Assembly: GCA_021737785.1 (NCBI GenBank) | Contig: JAIPDI010000017.1 | Location: 1-64,000 of the forward strand | Reading direction: 5' to 3' | DNA: 64,000 nt | Source: Deltaproteobacteria bacterium | Lineage (GTDB): Bacteria > Desulfobacterota > DSM-4660 > Desulfatiglandales > Desulfatiglandaceae | In this document: piece by piece, positions 25,278 to 33,042 of the stretch | Layout of the letters: the number at the start of each line of letters is the position of its first letter | Position numbering within the stretch: position 1 is the first letter of the stretch | Program-made: the position numbers and the translations under genes | Notes under the pieces: model-generated | Told to the model about the DNA's origin: nothing | Databases searched by the model: none | The model's input: the letters and a program-made list of their open reading frames with translations, nothing else

Positions 25278-26822
25278 TCACCGGAGCCCCTCGTTGGGTG
25301 ACAGTCTCGGATTCTTCTTCAGATATTCCAGACGATTCAACCCGTTGATATAGGCCTTTGCGCTGGCAGTAATAATGTCCGGGTCCGCCCCCTTGCCTAA
25401 GGCTACCAATCCGTTTTCCTGCAGCCGAACGATCACCTCGCCCTGGGCATCCATCCCTCCGGTGATGGCATTAACTGAGAATCGCATCAATTTTGAGCTG
25501 CTCCCGGTCATCTTGGCGATGGTATTGAATGTGGCATCGATGGGTCCCACACCGAACCCGGCGCTCTTGACCTCCTCCCCGCTGATCCTGAGCTTGACGG
25601 TCGCCGTAGGGATCTCCACCGTACCGCTCACCACATTGAGATAGGCCAGTTCATAATGATCCGGAACGCGCAGGATCTCCTCCGCCACCAGGACCTCTAT
25701 GTCTTCTTCCAGGATCTCTTTTCGTTTATCGCTCAACTCCTTAAACTTTCCGAAAAGCCGGTTCAATTCCTCGGTTGACAGCTCATAGCCCATCTGGGCC
25801 AGTTTATCCCTGAAGGCATGTCGGCCCGAATGTTTTCCTAGGACCAGGCGGTTCCTGGACAGGCCCACGGTCTCGGGCGCCATGATCTCATAGGTCATGG
25901 GGTTCTTCAAAACACCGTCCTGATGAATCCCGGCCTCATGGGCAAATGCGTTCGCCCCTACAATCGCCTTGTTGGGCTGCACCACAATACCGGTGATCAG
26001 GGAGGTAAGCCTGCTGGTGGGGTGGATCTCATTGGCATGGATGGAGGTGTTGAGGTTCACCAGATCCTTCCGGGTATGGAGGGTCATGACGACCTCCTCC
26101 AGGGAGGTGTTACCGGCGCGCTCGCCGATGCCGTTTACGGTAACCTCTGCCTGGCGCGCCCCGGCCCGGATTCCAGCCAGGGTATTGGCCGTGGCCAGTC
26201 CCAGGTCATTGTGGCAGTGAACGCTCAGGATGGCCTTGTGAATATTGGGCGTATGTTCTCTGACATAGGTAATCAGCGTGAAAAACTCTTCGGGAATTGC
26301 GTAGCCGACCGTGTCCGGCAGGTTGACGGTAGTGGCTCCGGCATGGATCACCGCCTCAAACACCTTGCAGAGGTAGTCCCTGTCGGACCGCGTCCCGTCT
26401 TCTGCTGAAAATTCCACATTGTCTGTGAATCCCTTTGCATATTTTACTGCATCCACGGCCTCTTGAATCACCTGATCCCGATCCATATTCAATTTGTGCT
26501 TCAAGTGGATGTCCGAGGTAGCAATAAAGGTGTGGATCCGCGGGTTGGCGCCGTCGCGGATAGCCTCCCATGCCCTGTCGATATCATTTCTGGATGTCCT
26601 GGCAAGGGCGGTTACCTGGACATTTCGGACCTTGTTCGCGATCATCCGGACCGATTCGAAATCGCCCGGGGATGAGGCGGGAAACCCTGCCTCCAGGACG
26701 TCCACCCCCAATTTTTCCAACTGGTTGGCCAATCTGAGCTTTTCAGCCACATTCATGCTGGCGCCCGGGGATTGTTCCCCGTCCCTCAGTGTTGTATCAA
26801 ATATAACGACACGGTCTTCCAT
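25278..26822 (-). CDS. leuA: 2-isopropylmalate synthase
   Basis: A 514-residue enzyme condensing 2-ketoisovalerate and acetyl-CoA, the committed step of leucine synthesis. The TIM-barrel opens with F-D-T-T-L-R-D-G-E-Q-S-P-G; the metal site is S-V-H-C-H-N-D-L-G-L-A-T; the C-terminal third is the LeuA dimer/allosteric domain that gives leucine feedback. AAGGAGAT lies seven bases before ATG. It is the second gene of the operon, after cimA. Confidence 0.95.
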   Translation of the reverse strand: MEDRVVIFDTTLRDGEQSPGASMNVAEKLRLANQLEKLGVDVLEAGFPASSPGDFESVRMIANKVRNVQVTALARTSRNDIDRAWEAIRDGANPRIHTFIATSDIHLKHKLNMDRDQVIQEAVDAVKYAKGFTDNVEFSAEDGTRSDRDYLCKVFEAVIHAGATTVNLPDTVGYAIPEEFFTLITYVREHTPNIHKAILSVHCHNDLGLATANTLAGIRAGARQAEVTVNGIGERAGNTSLEEVVMTLHTRKDLVNLNTSIHANEIHPTSRLTSLITGIVVQPNKAIVGANAFAHEAGIHQDGVLKNPMTYEIMAPETVGLSRNRLVLGKHSGRHAFRDKLAQMGYELSTEELNRLFGKFKELSDKRKEILEEDIEVLVAEEILRVPDHYELAYLNVVSGTVEIPTATVKLRISGEEVKSAGFGVGPIDATFNTIAKMTGSSSKLMRFSVNAITGGMDAQGEVIVRLQENGLVALGKGADPDIITASAKAYINGLNRLEYLKKNPRLSPNEGLR

Positions 26823-26884
26823 AATAGCATCTCCTTATGAATTGATTACATCGAAACCCTCTTCACGTCCTGGATCTGCAATCC

Positions 26885-26930
26885 CTCACAAGGACCCTCC
26901 GCAGACTGCCCGGGTTGTGAGCGTCTGCGG
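26885..26930 (-). promoter_or_regulatory. Potential H-type RNA pseudoknot between cimA and leuA
   Basis: Two perfect interleaved stems: CTCACAA (26885-26891) with TTGTGAG (26915-26921), and CCGCAGAC (26899-26906) with GTCTGCGG (26923-26930). The A-B-A'-B' order gives a compact pseudoknot about 60 bases upstream of the leuA start on the minus-strand transcript. Confidence 0.45.
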
Positions 26931-26966
26931 CGCATTCCTCCGTGGAACGACCTCTATGGTTAATCT

Positions 26967-28544
26967 TCATAAAACAGCTCCTGTTTCCTTGCTGAGTTTA
27001 TACTGAAAGCTGTCCGCAAGGGCCTGCCAGCTCGCCTCGATGATGTTTTCCGAAACGCCGAGAGTGGACCAGATCTCCTTGGAATCCCGCGACTCGATCT
27101 GAACCCGGACCTTTGATCCGGTTCCCCAACTCCCGTCGATCACGCGAACCTTGAAATCCACGAGTCCCATTTCCCCGATCTGGGGAAAGAACTTGGTGAG
27201 GGCCTTTCTCAAGGCATTGTCCAGGGCATTTACCGGCCCATCTCCTTCTGCTGCGGTAATCTCCTCTTCATCCCCTACAGAGATCTTAATGGTGGCCTGA
27301 CAGGCACTCGGGCCCAGACGGTTTTTTTCGGTGGTCACCCTGAAGGACTCCAGGGCAAAGGGCTCCCGGAACTGGCCCGTAACCTTCTTTATCATAAGTT
27401 CCAGAGATCCTTCCGCAGCATCGAACTGGTATCCCTCGTCTTCCAGTCTCTTGATCTCACTGACGATCTTCTGGCTGTCAAAACCGTTTCCCCCCAGTTT
27501 GATCTCCATCTCCCGGGCCTTGTAGGCGATGTTGCTCTTTCCGGAGAGATCCGAGACCAGGACCCTTCGCCGATTCCCCACCTGTTTCGGATCCATATGC
27601 TCATAGGCCGCCGGGTTTTTCTGAACGGCGCTGACGTGGACCCCGCCTTTATGGGCAAAGGCGCTCTGCCCCACAAAAGGCCGCTGATTCATGGGCGGCA
27701 CATTGGCCACTTCACTCACATACCGGGAGAGTTCGGTGAGCTGCCTGAGCCTCTCTTCCGGGACACAGGAATACCCCATCTTTAACTGGAGATTCCCGAT
27801 GACACCGATCAAATCCACATTGCCGCACCGCTCTCCATATCCGTTGATGGTCCCCTGGACCATTCGGGCGCCTGCCTCCACCGCGGCCAGTGAATTGGCC
27901 AGGGCAAGCCCGCAGTCATTATGGGCGTGGATGCCGATCGGGACCTGAAGACGCCCCGCAACATCCCTTACCATTTCCGCAATCTCCCAGGGCATTCTTC
28001 CGCCGTTGGTGTCGCAGAGCACGATGGTGTCCGCGCCCCCCTCTTCTGCGGCCTTCAATGTCTCCATGGCATAGGAAGGATTGGCCTGAACGCCGTCAAA
28101 AAAATGCTCCGCATCATAGATGACCTCCCTCCCCTCCCCTTTCAGATATGCCACGGTCTCCCGGATCATCCTCAGGTTTTCCTTCAGGGAGACCCCCAGG
28201 ATCTCTGTGGCATGAAGATCCCAGCTCTTCCCGAAGAGGGTTACTGTCGCGGTTTCGGTCTTGAGGAGCGCCCGGATGTTGTCGTCATCCCGGGGGACGG
28301 TGCCGGGTCTGCATGTGCTGGAGAAGGCGGTCATTCGGGAATTCTTGAAATCAGTCCCTCTGGTCATCTCGAAAAAACGGACATCTTTTGGGTTGGAACC
28401 CGGCCATCCCCCCTCAACATAGGGGATCCCAAAGTCATCCAGTTTCTTTGCGATACGGAACTTATCTTCAGCCGTAAGATTGATGTATTCACCCTGGGTC
28501 CCATCCCGCATTGTCGTATCGTAAAGGGTAATTTGATCTTTCAT
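26967..28544 (-). CDS. cimA: (R)-citramalate synthase
   Basis: A 525-residue HMGL-family enzyme condensing pyruvate and acetyl-CoA to citramalate, giving 2-ketobutyrate for isoleucine without threonine deaminase. It has D-T-T-M-R-D-G-T-Q-G-E, G-G-W-P-G-S-N-P-K and H-A-H-N-D-C-G-L-A, and a C-terminal regulatory domain. The CimA-type G-T-Q-G-E and V-E-G-G-W-P-G distinguish it from LeuA. I chose ATG 28544, preceded by TTTGGAGAC; a TTG 15 bases upstream lies inside that ribosome site. It is the first structural gene of the operon and directly follows the attenuator. Confidence 0.93.
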   Translation of the reverse strand: MKDQITLYDTTMRDGTQGEYINLTAEDKFRIAKKLDDFGIPYVEGGWPGSNPKDVRFFEMTRGTDFKNSRMTAFSSTCRPGTVPRDDDNIRALLKTETATVTLFGKSWDLHATEILGVSLKENLRMIRETVAYLKGEGREVIYDAEHFFDGVQANPSYAMETLKAAEEGGADTIVLCDTNGGRMPWEIAEMVRDVAGRLQVPIGIHAHNDCGLALANSLAAVEAGARMVQGTINGYGERCGNVDLIGVIGNLQLKMGYSCVPEERLRQLTELSRYVSEVANVPPMNQRPFVGQSAFAHKGGVHVSAVQKNPAAYEHMDPKQVGNRRRVLVSDLSGKSNIAYKAREMEIKLGGNGFDSQKIVSEIKRLEDEGYQFDAAEGSLELMIKKVTGQFREPFALESFRVTTEKNRLGPSACQATIKISVGDEEEITAAEGDGPVNALDNALRKALTKFFPQIGEMGLVDFKVRVIDGSWGTGSKVRVQIESRDSKEIWSTLGVSENIIEASWQALADSFQYKLSKETGAVL

Positions 28545-28570
28545 AATTTTTGTCTCCAAAGAATTTTCCC

Positions 28571-28610
28571 AAAAAAAAATCCGTTATCAGGTTTGCCTGA
28601 TAACGGATTT
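28571..28610 (-). terminator. Attenuator terminator upstream of cimA
   Basis: A perfect 15-bp stem (28577-28591 with 28596-28610, loop of four) followed on the minus strand by a run of nine T (28579 down to 28571). It sits between the operon promoter and cimA. Its 5' arm can instead pair with 28637-28645 over nine bases, which would prevent termination. Confidence 0.9.
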
Positions 28611-28628
28611 TAAAGAGTTTTGCTTAAA

Positions 28629-28745
28629 TCATGTCATTATCAGGCCTGGAAATTTGAGTCTGACGACCAAAAGGAGAAGCAACAGGGAAAGGCTGATCCC
28701 TGCTGCGCTGATAATGACGATAACCTTATGCAAAAAATCGGACAT
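28629..28745 (-). CDS. Branched-chain leader peptide of the cimA-leu-ilv operon
   Basis: A 38-codon ORF between the promoter and the attenuator terminator. Residues 8-12 are V-I-V-I-I and residues 19-28 are L-S-L-L-L-L-L-L-V-V, giving 20 Ile, Val or Leu codons in all, the signature of leader peptides such as ivbL and leuL. Stalling on these codons should control termination through the helices described for the attenuator. The ribosome site is weak. A small membrane peptide is the alternative reading, but the position and the 1-2-3-4 complementarity favour a leader. Confidence 0.75.
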   Translation of the reverse strand: MSDFLHKVIVIISAAGISLSLLLLLLVVRLKFPGLIMT

Positions 28746-28788
28746 GATCACAAAACCCAATCGATGGAATAATTAAAAATAAGCAAAG

Positions 28789-28817
28789 ATTTTATTCTTT
28801 CAGATTTCACATGTCAA
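28789..28817 (-). promoter_or_regulatory. Sigma-70 promoter of the cimA-leu-ilv operon
   Basis: On the minus strand TTGACA (28812-28817), a 17-base spacer and TAAAAT (28789-28794). Transcription would start near 28782, about 37 bases before the leader ATG. Confidence 0.8.
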
Positions 28818-29043
28818 GATATTTTTTCAAGGCAATTCAAAAAATGGCCGCGCTTGGGTGTTTATAGGCGAAATCTAAAAAATATTTTACAGAAAATAAC
28901 GAAGGGACCGAGGAAGATGTTGGGGATTCCCGCCCCTTATTGTTGCATTGCTTTATATGAGACCCCCTGCCGGACCTTTGCCAAATTTCCGAAGACTGCA
29001 ATTTTGCGAAAAATATTATTTCAGCATCCTTCAATAATTTATC

Positions 29044-29073
29044 TTGACAAAATCGTTTGGGTGATTTACTAAT
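29044..29073 (+). promoter_or_regulatory. Promoter of the aro operon
   Basis: TTGACA (29044-29049), an 18-base spacer and ACTAAT (29068-29073, four of six consensus). It diverges from the cimA promoter; the two -35 boxes are 226 bases apart in AT-rich DNA. Confidence 0.55.
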
Positions 29074-29111
29074 TCACCACTCCATGCAGTTTGAAAGGAT
29101 CAGCGACAAAA

Positions 29112-29189
29112 ATGATTTTCAGTTATCGGTCATGGCAGAGCCTCTATTCTTATTTTTACTTTTGGGGAAGAGGTATGCCCATGTGCTGA
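29112..29189 (+). CDS. Aromatic leader peptide upstream of aroK
   Basis: A 25-codon ORF with nine aromatic codons: Phe3, Tyr5, Trp8, then Tyr12 and the cluster Y-F-Y-F-W at 14-18. All three aromatic amino acids are represented, fitting control of the common pathway. AAAGGA lies about 12 bases upstream. The stop codon is 21 bases before an intrinsic terminator. The density of Phe/Tyr/Trp codons and the alternative helices make a leader peptide the best explanation. Confidence 0.78.
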   Translation: MIFSYRSWQSLYSYFYFWGRGMPMC

Positions 29190-29249
29190 TAAGCTGATTT
29201 CTCAAGTTTCAAGGCCGTGGGTAAGCAAATTGCCCACGGCCTTTTTTTT
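29122..29249 (+). promoter_or_regulatory. Transcription attenuator, aro operon (aroK leader)
   Basis: Segment 1 (TTATC 29123-29127 and CATGGCA 29131-29137) pairs with segment 2 (GATAA 29188-29192 and TGCCCATG 29176-29183, one bulge). TGCCCATG can instead pair with segment 3 CGTGGGTA (29216-29223) over eight positions including two G-U. Segments 3 and 4 form the terminator. Confidence 0.7.
29211..29249 (+). terminator. Attenuator terminator upstream of aroK
   Basis: A 14-bp stem (29211-29224 with 29230-29243, one G-U, loop of five) followed by eight T (29242-29249). It ends about 20 bases before the aroK ATG, so it must be read through for expression. Confidence 0.9.
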
Positions 29250-29270
29250 GCTCAGGTGCAAACAGATATT

Positions 29271-29816
29271 ATGAACATTGTCTTGATCGGTTACCGATGC
29301 AGCGGTAAGACGCGTGTGGGCAGGATATTGGCCCGGGATCTAAAAAGGCATTTCTTGGATACGGACCATCTCATTGAGGTAAAGACATGTATGCCTATCG
29401 ATTCCTATGTAACTCAATACGGATGGAACGATTTCAGGAATGTGGAAAGGACGGTCATTAACGAGAGCGCCTCAAGCGACAATGTGGTCATTGCCACAGG
29501 CGGAGGCGCGGTGATGAACCATATGAACGTCCAGAAGCTGAGAAGAAATGGGTGGGTGGTGTGGCTTGACGCAGGGGCGGCGGCCATCAGGGAGAGGATG
29601 GCCCGGGCACAGCAGCTGGGACACATTCGGCCCCCGCTCTCAGAGAACGATCCTCTGGAAGAAGTGGATATAATGCTCCGTGAACGGAGAGCTGCCTATG
29701 AACAGGCCAGCGACTGGACGCTCCGTACCGACACCCGATCGCCTCAGGAGGTGGAACGGGCGATTATGAGGGCTCTCCCGCATGAACTTAGGGGCAACCC
29801 CGTGAGGACCGCTTAA
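29271..29816 (+). CDS. aroK: Shikimate kinase
   Basis: A 181-residue enzyme that phosphorylates shikimate at O3. The P-loop G-Y-R-C-S-G-K-T is at residues 7-14, the shikimate-binding acidic region is D-T-D-H, then F-R-N-V-E, A-T-G-G-G and the lid R-P-P-L. The ATG at 29271 is chosen because the P-loop lies seven residues in; an upstream ATG in frame falls inside the terminator stem. The ribosome site (CAGGTG) is poor. It is the first structural gene of the aro operon and ends one base before aroC. Confidence 0.92.
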   Translation: MNIVLIGYRCSGKTRVGRILARDLKRHFLDTDHLIEVKTCMPIDSYVTQYGWNDFRNVERTVINESASSDNVVIATGGGAVMNHMNVQKLRRNGWVVWLDAGAAAIRERMARAQQLGHIRPPLSENDPLEEVDIMLRERRAAYEQASDWTLRTDTRSPQEVERAIMRALPHELRGNPVRTA

Positions 29817-29817
29817 G

Positions 29818-30870
29818 ATGGCAGCAAATTCATTCGGGAAGGTATTCAGGATAACGACCTTTGGAGAATCGCACGGTAAGGGAGTCGGTGCGGTAATAGA
29901 CGGCTGTCCGCCAGGCATCCCTCTCTCGGAAGATGATTTCGTCAGTGAGATGGCAAGACGAAGACCCGGTCGCACCCCTGTGGATACGCCCCGATCCGAA
30001 CCGGACAGGGTGGAAATCTTCTCGGGTGTCTTTGAGGGGGTTACCGTCGGGACGCCGATTGCCCTTTTTATCCGCAATCAGGACGTAAAGAGCGCGCCTT
30101 ATGAGATTCTTCGCAGACTGTTCAGGCCGGGCCACGCGGATTATACCTATTTTAAAAAATACGGTCATTTTGACTTCAGGGGCGGGGGGAGGTCTTCTGC
30201 ACGCGAGACCGCCGCAAGGGTTGCCGCCGGCGTCATCGCCCAAAAAATTCTTGCGCCGGTAGAGGTACGAATTGCTGCTTACACCCTGGAGATGGGGGGC
30301 ATCCGGGCAGAGCATATCGATCTCGATGCTGTCCATAAAAACCCTTTTTACTGTCCTGACGTGACTGTCGTAGACAAAATAGGAGAAGTACTTTCAAGGG
30401 CAAGGGAGGCTGGCGATTCCATAGGCGGTATTGTGGAGCTTCGAATCACCGGATGTCCTGCGGGATTGGGCGAGCCGGTATTTGATAAGCTGAGTGCGGA
30501 TCTTGCCAAAGGGGTGATGTCCGTGGGCGCTGTAAAGGGGGTAGAAATCGGGGCAGGCTTCGGCGCGGCCAGGCTGAAGGGGTCTCAAAACAATGACCCG
30601 ATAACGCCGACGGGTTTTGTGACGAATCATGCAGGCGGAATACTGGGGGGTATTTCAAATGGAGACGACATTGTCCTTCGCGCCGCAATCAAGCCCATTC
30701 CCTCCATTATGATGGCGCAGGAGACCATTGACAGGGAAGGCCGTCCTGCCCGGTTGAAACTGGAGGGGCGATTCGATACCTCTGCCGTTCCCCGCATAGT
30801 GCCGGTGTTAAAGGCGATGGCGGCCATTGTGCTGGTTGATCACTATCTGAGGTCGAAGTCCTTATGGTAA
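29818..30870 (+). CDS. aroC: Chorismate synthase
   Basis: A 350-residue FMN-dependent enzyme converting EPSP to chorismate, the branch-point of aromatic synthesis. Family signatures: G-E-S-H-G (residues 16-20), R-R-R-P-G-R, R-P-G-H-A-D, R-S-S-A-R-E-T and N-H-A-G-G-I-L-G-G-I-S-N-G. It begins one base after the aroK stop. Its own stop is 23 bases before the aroF leader peptide. Confidence 0.96.
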   Translation: MAANSFGKVFRITTFGESHGKGVGAVIDGCPPGIPLSEDDFVSEMARRRPGRTPVDTPRSEPDRVEIFSGVFEGVTVGTPIALFIRNQDVKSAPYEILRRLFRPGHADYTYFKKYGHFDFRGGGRSSARETAARVAAGVIAQKILAPVEVRIAAYTLEMGGIRAEHIDLDAVHKNPFYCPDVTVVDKIGEVLSRAREAGDSIGGIVELRITGCPAGLGEPVFDKLSADLAKGVMSVGAVKGVEIGAGFGAARLKGSQNNDPITPTGFVTNHAGGILGGISNGDDIVLRAAIKPIPSIMMAQETIDREGRPARLKLEGRFDTSAVPRIVPVLKAMAAIVLVDHYLRSKSLW

Positions 30871-30893
30871 CCGACAGGGTAACAGGAGACAGG

Positions 30894-30962
30894 ATGTCGA
30901 AAAGAGACTGGCATAAGCTCTATTATTATTTTTTCTGGTGCACCGGTCCGCCCTTGGTCTAA
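30894..30962 (+). CDS. Aromatic leader peptide upstream of aroF
   Basis: A 22-codon ORF with Trp6 and the uninterrupted run Y-Y-Y-F-F-W at residues 10-15. A strong ribosome site (CAGGAG, 30883-30888) lies five bases before ATG. It starts 24 bases after the aroC stop and ends 21 bases before a terminator stem. The codon run, good ribosome site and terminator mark it as an attenuation leader for DAHP synthase expression. Confidence 0.8.
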   Translation: MSKRDWHKLYYYFFWCTGPPLV

Positions 30963-30983
30963 TGGAGTTTGTGCAAAAAAGAG

Positions 30984-31016
30984 ACCGTGGGCTGGCAGAT
31001 CGACCACGGTTTTTTT
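30984..31016 (+). terminator. Attenuator terminator before aroF
   Basis: ACCGTGG (30984-30990) pairs with CCACGGT (31004-31010), followed by seven T (31010-31016). It lies between aroC and aroF within the operon, so it acts as a gate rather than an operon end. Confidence 0.8.
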
Positions 31017-31030
31017 GTGCCCTTCATCAT

Positions 31031-31070
31031 GAAAACAGGTTCAGAGGTTCAGGGTTCAAAGGTTCAAGGC
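31031..31070. repeat. GGTTCAR heptamer repeats
   Basis: Four near-tandem copies of GGTTCAG/GGTTCAA in AGGTTCAGAGGTTCAGG and AAAGGTTCAAGG, just before the aroF ribosome site. This is the best example of a short dispersed repeat seen elsewhere in the window. Confidence 0.6.
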
Positions 31071-31122
31071 TAGGGAGAGGGATAGGAATGAAACCCGCAT
31101 ATGCAAAAGGAGATGATTCGAG

Positions 31123-31977
31123 ATGAACGCGCTTAGACTTGCCTCGCTGAACGGAGATCACTTGGTTCGGTCGGTCATATCGGCCGGGAATGTCCGATTC
31201 GGCGAGGATTTTGTGGTGATTGCAGGCCCTTGCAGTGTGGAGAGCGAGGAACAGACCATCAAGACCGCACAAGAGGTGAAGGCGGCGGGCGCCAATATGC
31301 TCAGGGGTGGTGCATTCAAGCCGAGGACATCGCCATACGATTTCCAGGGGCTCGGCCTTCAGGGCCTCAAGATCCTCGAAAAGGCCAAACACGCCACAGG
31401 GCTGCCGATTGTCACCGAGGTCACCGACCCGCGGGATGTGTCATGGGTGTCCGAATATGCGGATGTCCTACAGATCGGCACGCGAAACATGCAGAATTTT
31501 TCGCTCCTCAAAGAGGTTGGAAAACTCGACAAGCCTGTCCTCCTGAAAAGGGGGATGTATTCAACCCTCAAAGAATGGTTGAATTGTGCCGAGTATATCC
31601 TTGCAGCCGGAAACCCGAGTGTTATCCTTTGTGAACGGGGGATAAGGACATTTGAGACGTACACCCGAAATACCCTGGATCTCAGCATCGTCCCCTCCGT
31701 GAAGGAGACCTCCCACCTCCCCATTATTGTGGATCCCTCCCACGGAACCGGCCGGTTAAGCATTATCGAATCGATGAGTCTCGCTGCCATGGCCGCCGGG
31801 GCCGACGGCATTATGGTTGAGGTGCACTGCAGGCCGGGTGAGGCCATGTGCGACAAAGATCAGGCCATGTCGCCGGATATGTTCGGGGGACTGATGAAGA
31901 AATTGACCGTATTAGGGTCCTGCATGAACAAACTGAATGGAAAGTCACCGCATCGACTTGGAGCAGGCGAACCATGA
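31123..31977 (+). CDS. aroF: 3-deoxy-7-phosphoheptulonate (DAHP) synthase, type I-beta
   Basis: A 284-residue enzyme condensing PEP and erythrose-4-phosphate, the first step of the pathway. Seen: [30 protein letters not shown] and D-P-S-H-G-T-G. It lacks the extra N-terminal segment of E. coli AroG/F/H, and no regulatory ACT or chorismate mutase domain is fused. With no visible allosteric domain, the attenuator upstream may be its main control. AAGGAG (31107-31112) precedes the ATG. Its stop overlaps the aroB start (ATGA). Confidence 0.95.
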   Translation: MNALRLASLNGDHLVRSVISAGNVRFGEDFVVIAGPCSVESEEQTIKTAQEVKAAGANMLRGGAFKPRTSPYDFQGLGLQGLKILEKAKHATGLPIVTEVTDPRDVSWVSEYADVLQIGTRNMQNFSLLKEVGKLDKPVLLKRGMYSTLKEWLNCAEYILAAGNPSVILCERGIRTFETYTRNTLDLSIVPSVKETSHLPIIVDPSHGTGRLSIIESMSLAAMAAGADGIMVEVHCRPGEAMCDKDQAMSPDMFGGLMKKLTVLGSCMNKLNGKSPHRLGAGEP

Positions 31978-33017
31978 AAGTCATCCGGGTAGACGGCCGC
32001 AGAGGTACCTCCGCCATCCTGATGGGAGAGTCGATCAGATCCATCGGTAGCTATGCGCCGTTGGAAAAGACGGTCATTATCACGGACGTGAATATCATGC
32101 GTCATTATCAAAAAGACATCCCCCCCTGTCACCTGATAGAGATCCAGAGCGGCGAAAAGGCAAAATCATTGGAGACGGTCAGAGAGATATGCCTGAAGCT
32201 CATGAAGATCGGAGCGGACCGGTCATCCTTTATTGTAGGAGTGGGTGGGGGAGTTGTTTCCGACATTACAGGCTTTGTCGCCTCCATATACATGCGGGGC
32301 GTCCCATTCGGATTCGTTTCCACCACCCTCCTGTCCCAGGTGGACGCCGGCATCGGCGGGAAAAACGGCGTCAACCTCGGCGGCTACAAGAACATGCTCG
32401 GGGTCTTTAATCAGCCGCAATTCGTTATCTGCGACCTGAATCTTCTGAAGACCCTCCCTCGAAGGGAACTCCTCTCGGGCTTCGCCGAGATCGTAAAACA
32501 TGCTGTTATCGGGGACCCTGAACTGTTCTCATATCTTGAGACCAATTATGAAAGGGGAGTCTCCCTGGACCCGGAGGTGATAGAGAAACTCGTCTGTGAT
32601 TCTGTGGCCGTAAAATCAGCCATTGTAAACAGGGATGAAGAAGAGGGGGGCGAGCGGCGGAAGCTCAATTTCGGACACACATTCGGCCACGCCATTGAAA
32701 AGACGACAGGCATCTCCCACGGTGAGGCGGTCGGCATCGGTATGGCCATCGCTTCAAGATTGTCCCACAAAAGGGGATATTTGACCCTTGAAACGGCGGA
32801 ACGAATAGAGGCACTCATTAGGAAACTCGGGCTTCCAATCCGCTCTCACTGTGCACCCGGGGAGCTTCTTGACGCCATAAGAAAGGATAAAAAACGAAAT
32901 GGGAGCAGCATCCGTTTTGTGCTCCTCAAGGCGATGGGCCACGCGGTGGTGGAAGAGATGCCGATCCATGAATTGGGAGACACAATATGCGGCGGCGCGT
33001 CGCCGATGGCGTTATGA
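31974..33017 (+). CDS. aroB: 3-dehydroquinate synthase
   Basis: A 347-residue NAD- and metal-dependent enzyme converting DAHP to 3-dehydroquinate. Seen: [41 protein letters not shown] and [10 protein letters not shown]. The ATG at 31974 overlaps the aroF stop by four bases, which implies translational coupling. Confidence 0.96.
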   Translation: MKVIRVDGRRGTSAILMGESIRSIGSYAPLEKTVIITDVNIMRHYQKDIPPCHLIEIQSGEKAKSLETVREICLKLMKIGADRSSFIVGVGGGVVSDITGFVASIYMRGVPFGFVSTTLLSQVDAGIGGKNGVNLGGYKNMLGVFNQPQFVICDLNLLKTLPRRELLSGFAEIVKHAVIGDPELFSYLETNYERGVSLDPEVIEKLVCDSVAVKSAIVNRDEEEGGERRKLNFGHTFGHAIEKTTGISHGEAVGIGMAIASRLSHKRGYLTLETAERIEALIRKLGLPIRSHCAPGELLDAIRKDKKRNGSSIRFVLLKAMGHAVVEEMPIHELGDTICGGASPMAL

Positions 33018-33042
33018 TATTTGCCGGCGTGAATCGATTCGA

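Larger units (their letters stand above)
28571..28745 (-). promoter_or_regulatory. Transcription attenuator, segments 1-4, BCAA operon
   Basis: Segment 1 (28708-28718, inside the Val-Ile-Ile-Ser codons) is perfectly complementary over 11 bases to segment 2 (28633-28643, end of the leader ORF). Segment 2 (28637-28645) also pairs over nine bases with segment 3 (28595-28603). Segments 3 and 4 form the terminator. These are the mutually exclusive 1:2, 2:3 and 3:4 helices of a classical amino-acid attenuator. Confidence 0.8.
30883..31016 (+). promoter_or_regulatory. Internal transcription attenuator before aroF
   Basis: Segment 1 (AGACTGG 30905-30911, covering the Trp6 codon) can pair with TTGGTCT (30954-30960). 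Segment 2 GCCCTTGGTCT (30950-30960) also pairs with segment 3 AGACCGTGGGC (30982-30992) with nine Watson-Crick pairs, one G-U and one mismatch. Segments 3 and 4 form the terminator. There is no promoter in the 23-base gap after aroC, so this acts on transcripts from upstream. Confidence 0.72.

Noticed and set aside
26823-26966. Short ORF of about 35 codons in the cimA-leuA gap
   Set aside because: It is polar and rich in Arg with no Leu run, and the perfect interleaved stems explain the conserved-looking sequence better.
28571-28745. T-box riboswitch as an alternative for the cimA leader
   Set aside because: No conserved T-box sequence or specifier-loop layout is seen; the leader peptide and 1-2-3-4 helices explain the structure better.
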